From contig JAEXEM010000094.1 in NCBI GenBank assembly GCA_023401045.1, positions 1 to 5,381 on the forward strand: a DNA stretch of 5,381 nt. The letters are read 5' to 3'. The notes under the pieces are model-generated. The model worked only from the letters and a program-made list of their open reading frames with translations. It did no database searches and was not told where the DNA came from. This document shows positions 4,984-5,381 of the stretch, one piece after another. Position 1 is the stretch's first letter. Every line of letters starts with the position of its first letter. Source of the stretch: Actinomycetes bacterium (GTDB taxonomy: Bacteria; Actinomycetota; Actinomycetes; Actinomycetales; Cellulomonadaceae). A program made the translations under genes and the position numbers.

Positions 4984-5022
4984 AACGGCCCCCGCGGTAC
5001 GTCCGCCGGGGCCGTTGTCGTT
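4984..5022 (+). terminator. Intrinsic terminator of the tRNA operon
   Basis: AACGGCCCC (4984-4992) pairs perfectly with GGGGCCGTT (5008-5016). An inner helix GCGG/CCGC (4994-4997, 5003-5006) sits above a C-C mismatch with a TACGT loop. The tail GTCGTTC is only modestly T-rich, typical of high-GC actinobacterial terminators. It begins seven bases after tRNA-Phe, so it closes the tRNA transcript. Confidence 0.8.
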
Positions 5023-5053
5023 CCCGGCCGCACCGGCCCACCCCGGACGTCCA

Positions 5054-5071
5054 CCGGCGGGCCCCCGCCGG
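5054..5071. other. Perfect 8-base inverted repeat
   Basis: CCGGCGGG (5054-5061) and CCCGCCGG (5064-5071) are exact complements separated by two bases. Further perfect palindromes follow at 5101-5112 (GCCGTCGACGGC) and 5131-5140 (CCCGCGCGGG). All lie between the tRNA terminator and the next gene. In DNA this rich in G and C such matches arise easily by chance, so no function is assigned. Confidence 0.35.
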
Positions 5072-5149
5072 CCGCCGGCTGCTCACCGCCGCTGCCGACC
5101 GCCGTCGACGGCCCGGACCGGGCCCATCGTCCCGCGCGGGGCGGTGCGC

Positions 5150-5170
5150 TGCCTCCCTACCGTGGAGGCA
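5150..5170 (+). promoter_or_regulatory. Palindrome TGCCTCC-N7-GGAGGCA over a probable -10 element
   Basis: The arms at 5150-5156 and 5164-5170 are exact complements. The seven-base centre holds TACCGT (5158-5163), a TANNNT -10 element placed about 37 bases before the GTG start at 5200, which leaves a leader of about 30 bases containing the ribosome binding site. No convincing -35 is seen. A repressor bound here would block the promoter directly. Confidence 0.45.
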
Positions 5171-5187
5171 CAGCACCCGACCCTCCC

Positions 5188-5192
5188 GAGGA
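5188..5192 (+). promoter_or_regulatory. Shine-Dalgarno GAGGA before the gene at 5200
   Basis: GAGGA lies seven bases before the GTG at 5200, the best ribosome binding site in the window, and it decides this start. Confidence 0.65.
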
Positions 5193-5199
5193 CCCTCTC

Positions 5200-5381
5200 G
5201 TGACCGCGACCACCACTCGCCCGCGTCCCCCGATCACCCCCCTCCCCACCCCGCGCCCCCCGCGCCCCGACGACACGCCCGCCGCGAGGACCCGCGGCCG
5301 TGTCGGTCGGGCCGAGCGCCGGATCCGCGCCTCCGTGCAGCACGAGCTCGACGCCGTCTCCCGGTCCGTCCGGACGCCGAC
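5200..5381 (+). CDS. Unidentified protein, N-terminal 60 codons (3' end outside window)
   Basis: I do not recognise this gene. The frame opens at GTG 5200 with a good Shine-Dalgarno sequence and stays open to the window edge. Residues 2-30 are Pro/Thr/Arg-rich (MTATTTRPRPPITPLPTPRP, then PRPDDTPAART), so the N-terminus is probably disordered. Residues 31-57 change to a basic, helix-prone segment with RVGRAERRIRASVQHELDAV. There is no signal peptide or membrane segment in the visible part, and the enzyme or domain type cannot be told. It lies in the same direction as the tRNA operon but beyond its terminator, with its own probable promoter. The short visible length and the proline-rich composition leave some doubt about whether it is coding. 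Confidence 0.65.
   Translation, partial: MTATTTRPRPPITPLPTPRPPRPDDTPAARTRGRVGRAERRIRASVQHELDAVSRSVRTP

Noticed and set aside
4905..5022. tRNA-Phe as an integration (att) site
   Set aside because: tRNA genes are common phage and island targets, but no second copy of the tRNA 3' end, integrase gene or composition shift is visible, and a normal terminator follows directly.
4827..5343. Minus-strand open frames across the tRNA genes and the last 300 bases
   Set aside because: They run through the tRNA genes and terminator and carry no family motifs. They are complements of structured RNA and of the plus-strand gene at 5200.
1..5381. CRISPR array, insertion sequence or riboswitch
   Set aside because: I found no regularly spaced repeats, no transposase or terminal inverted repeats with target duplications, and no long structured leader; the likely leaderless starts leave no room for riboswitches before galE or arsR.

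Overview
This window comes from a chromosome of very high GC content. Almost every third codon position is G or C, and GTG starts are used alongside ATG. The gene families point to an actinobacterium: a CrtB-type phytoene synthase, an F420-type luciferase-like oxidoreductase, a small HExxH zincin of the kind common in Actinomycetota, and tRNA genes without encoded CCA. A member of the Micrococcales, perhaps Cellulomonas-like, is my best guess from general resemblance; I could not run a database search.

Layout. Positions 1-666 (minus strand) hold the first 222 codons of a phytoene synthase gene, crtB, cut by the window edge. A 229-base divergent intergenic region (667-895) follows, with a 20-base palindrome flanked by a near-perfect direct repeat. 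galE (896-1876, plus) encodes a UDP-glucose 4-epimerase that appears to be translated from a leaderless mRNA. galE converges on a minus-strand block read from right to left: a small zincin metallopeptidase gene (4493-4140), an ArsR-family repressor gene (4099-3755), a cation diffusion facilitator (CDF) gene (3753-2845) one base after it, and a luciferase-like monooxygenase gene (2803-1898) 41 bases further on. The arsR-CDF pair reads as a metal-responsive repressor with the efflux pump it controls. The monooxygenase may be co-transcribed but also has its own possible leaderless promoter.

Positions 4599-5022 form a complete plus-strand tRNA transcription unit: promoter, tRNA-Glu(UUC), tRNA-Asp(GUC), tRNA-Phe(GAA) and a hairpin terminator. 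Structured leader and spacer hairpins lie between the tRNA genes. The last 180 bases begin an unidentified plus-strand gene (5200 onward) with a Pro/Arg-rich N-terminus, a good ribosome binding site and a palindrome over its likely -10 element.

I do not see a clear new defence, mobile or RNA-based system. The best leads are: a CDF transporter whose TM5 metal motif reads ExxxD instead of HxxxD, paired with an ArsR repressor with no cysteines but an N-terminal His cluster; the palindrome and repeat array between crtB and galE; a tRNA-Phe with A instead of T at T-loop position 54; a leader hairpin that competes with the tRNA-Glu acceptor stem; and three TANNNT boxes placed 6-7 bases before start codons.
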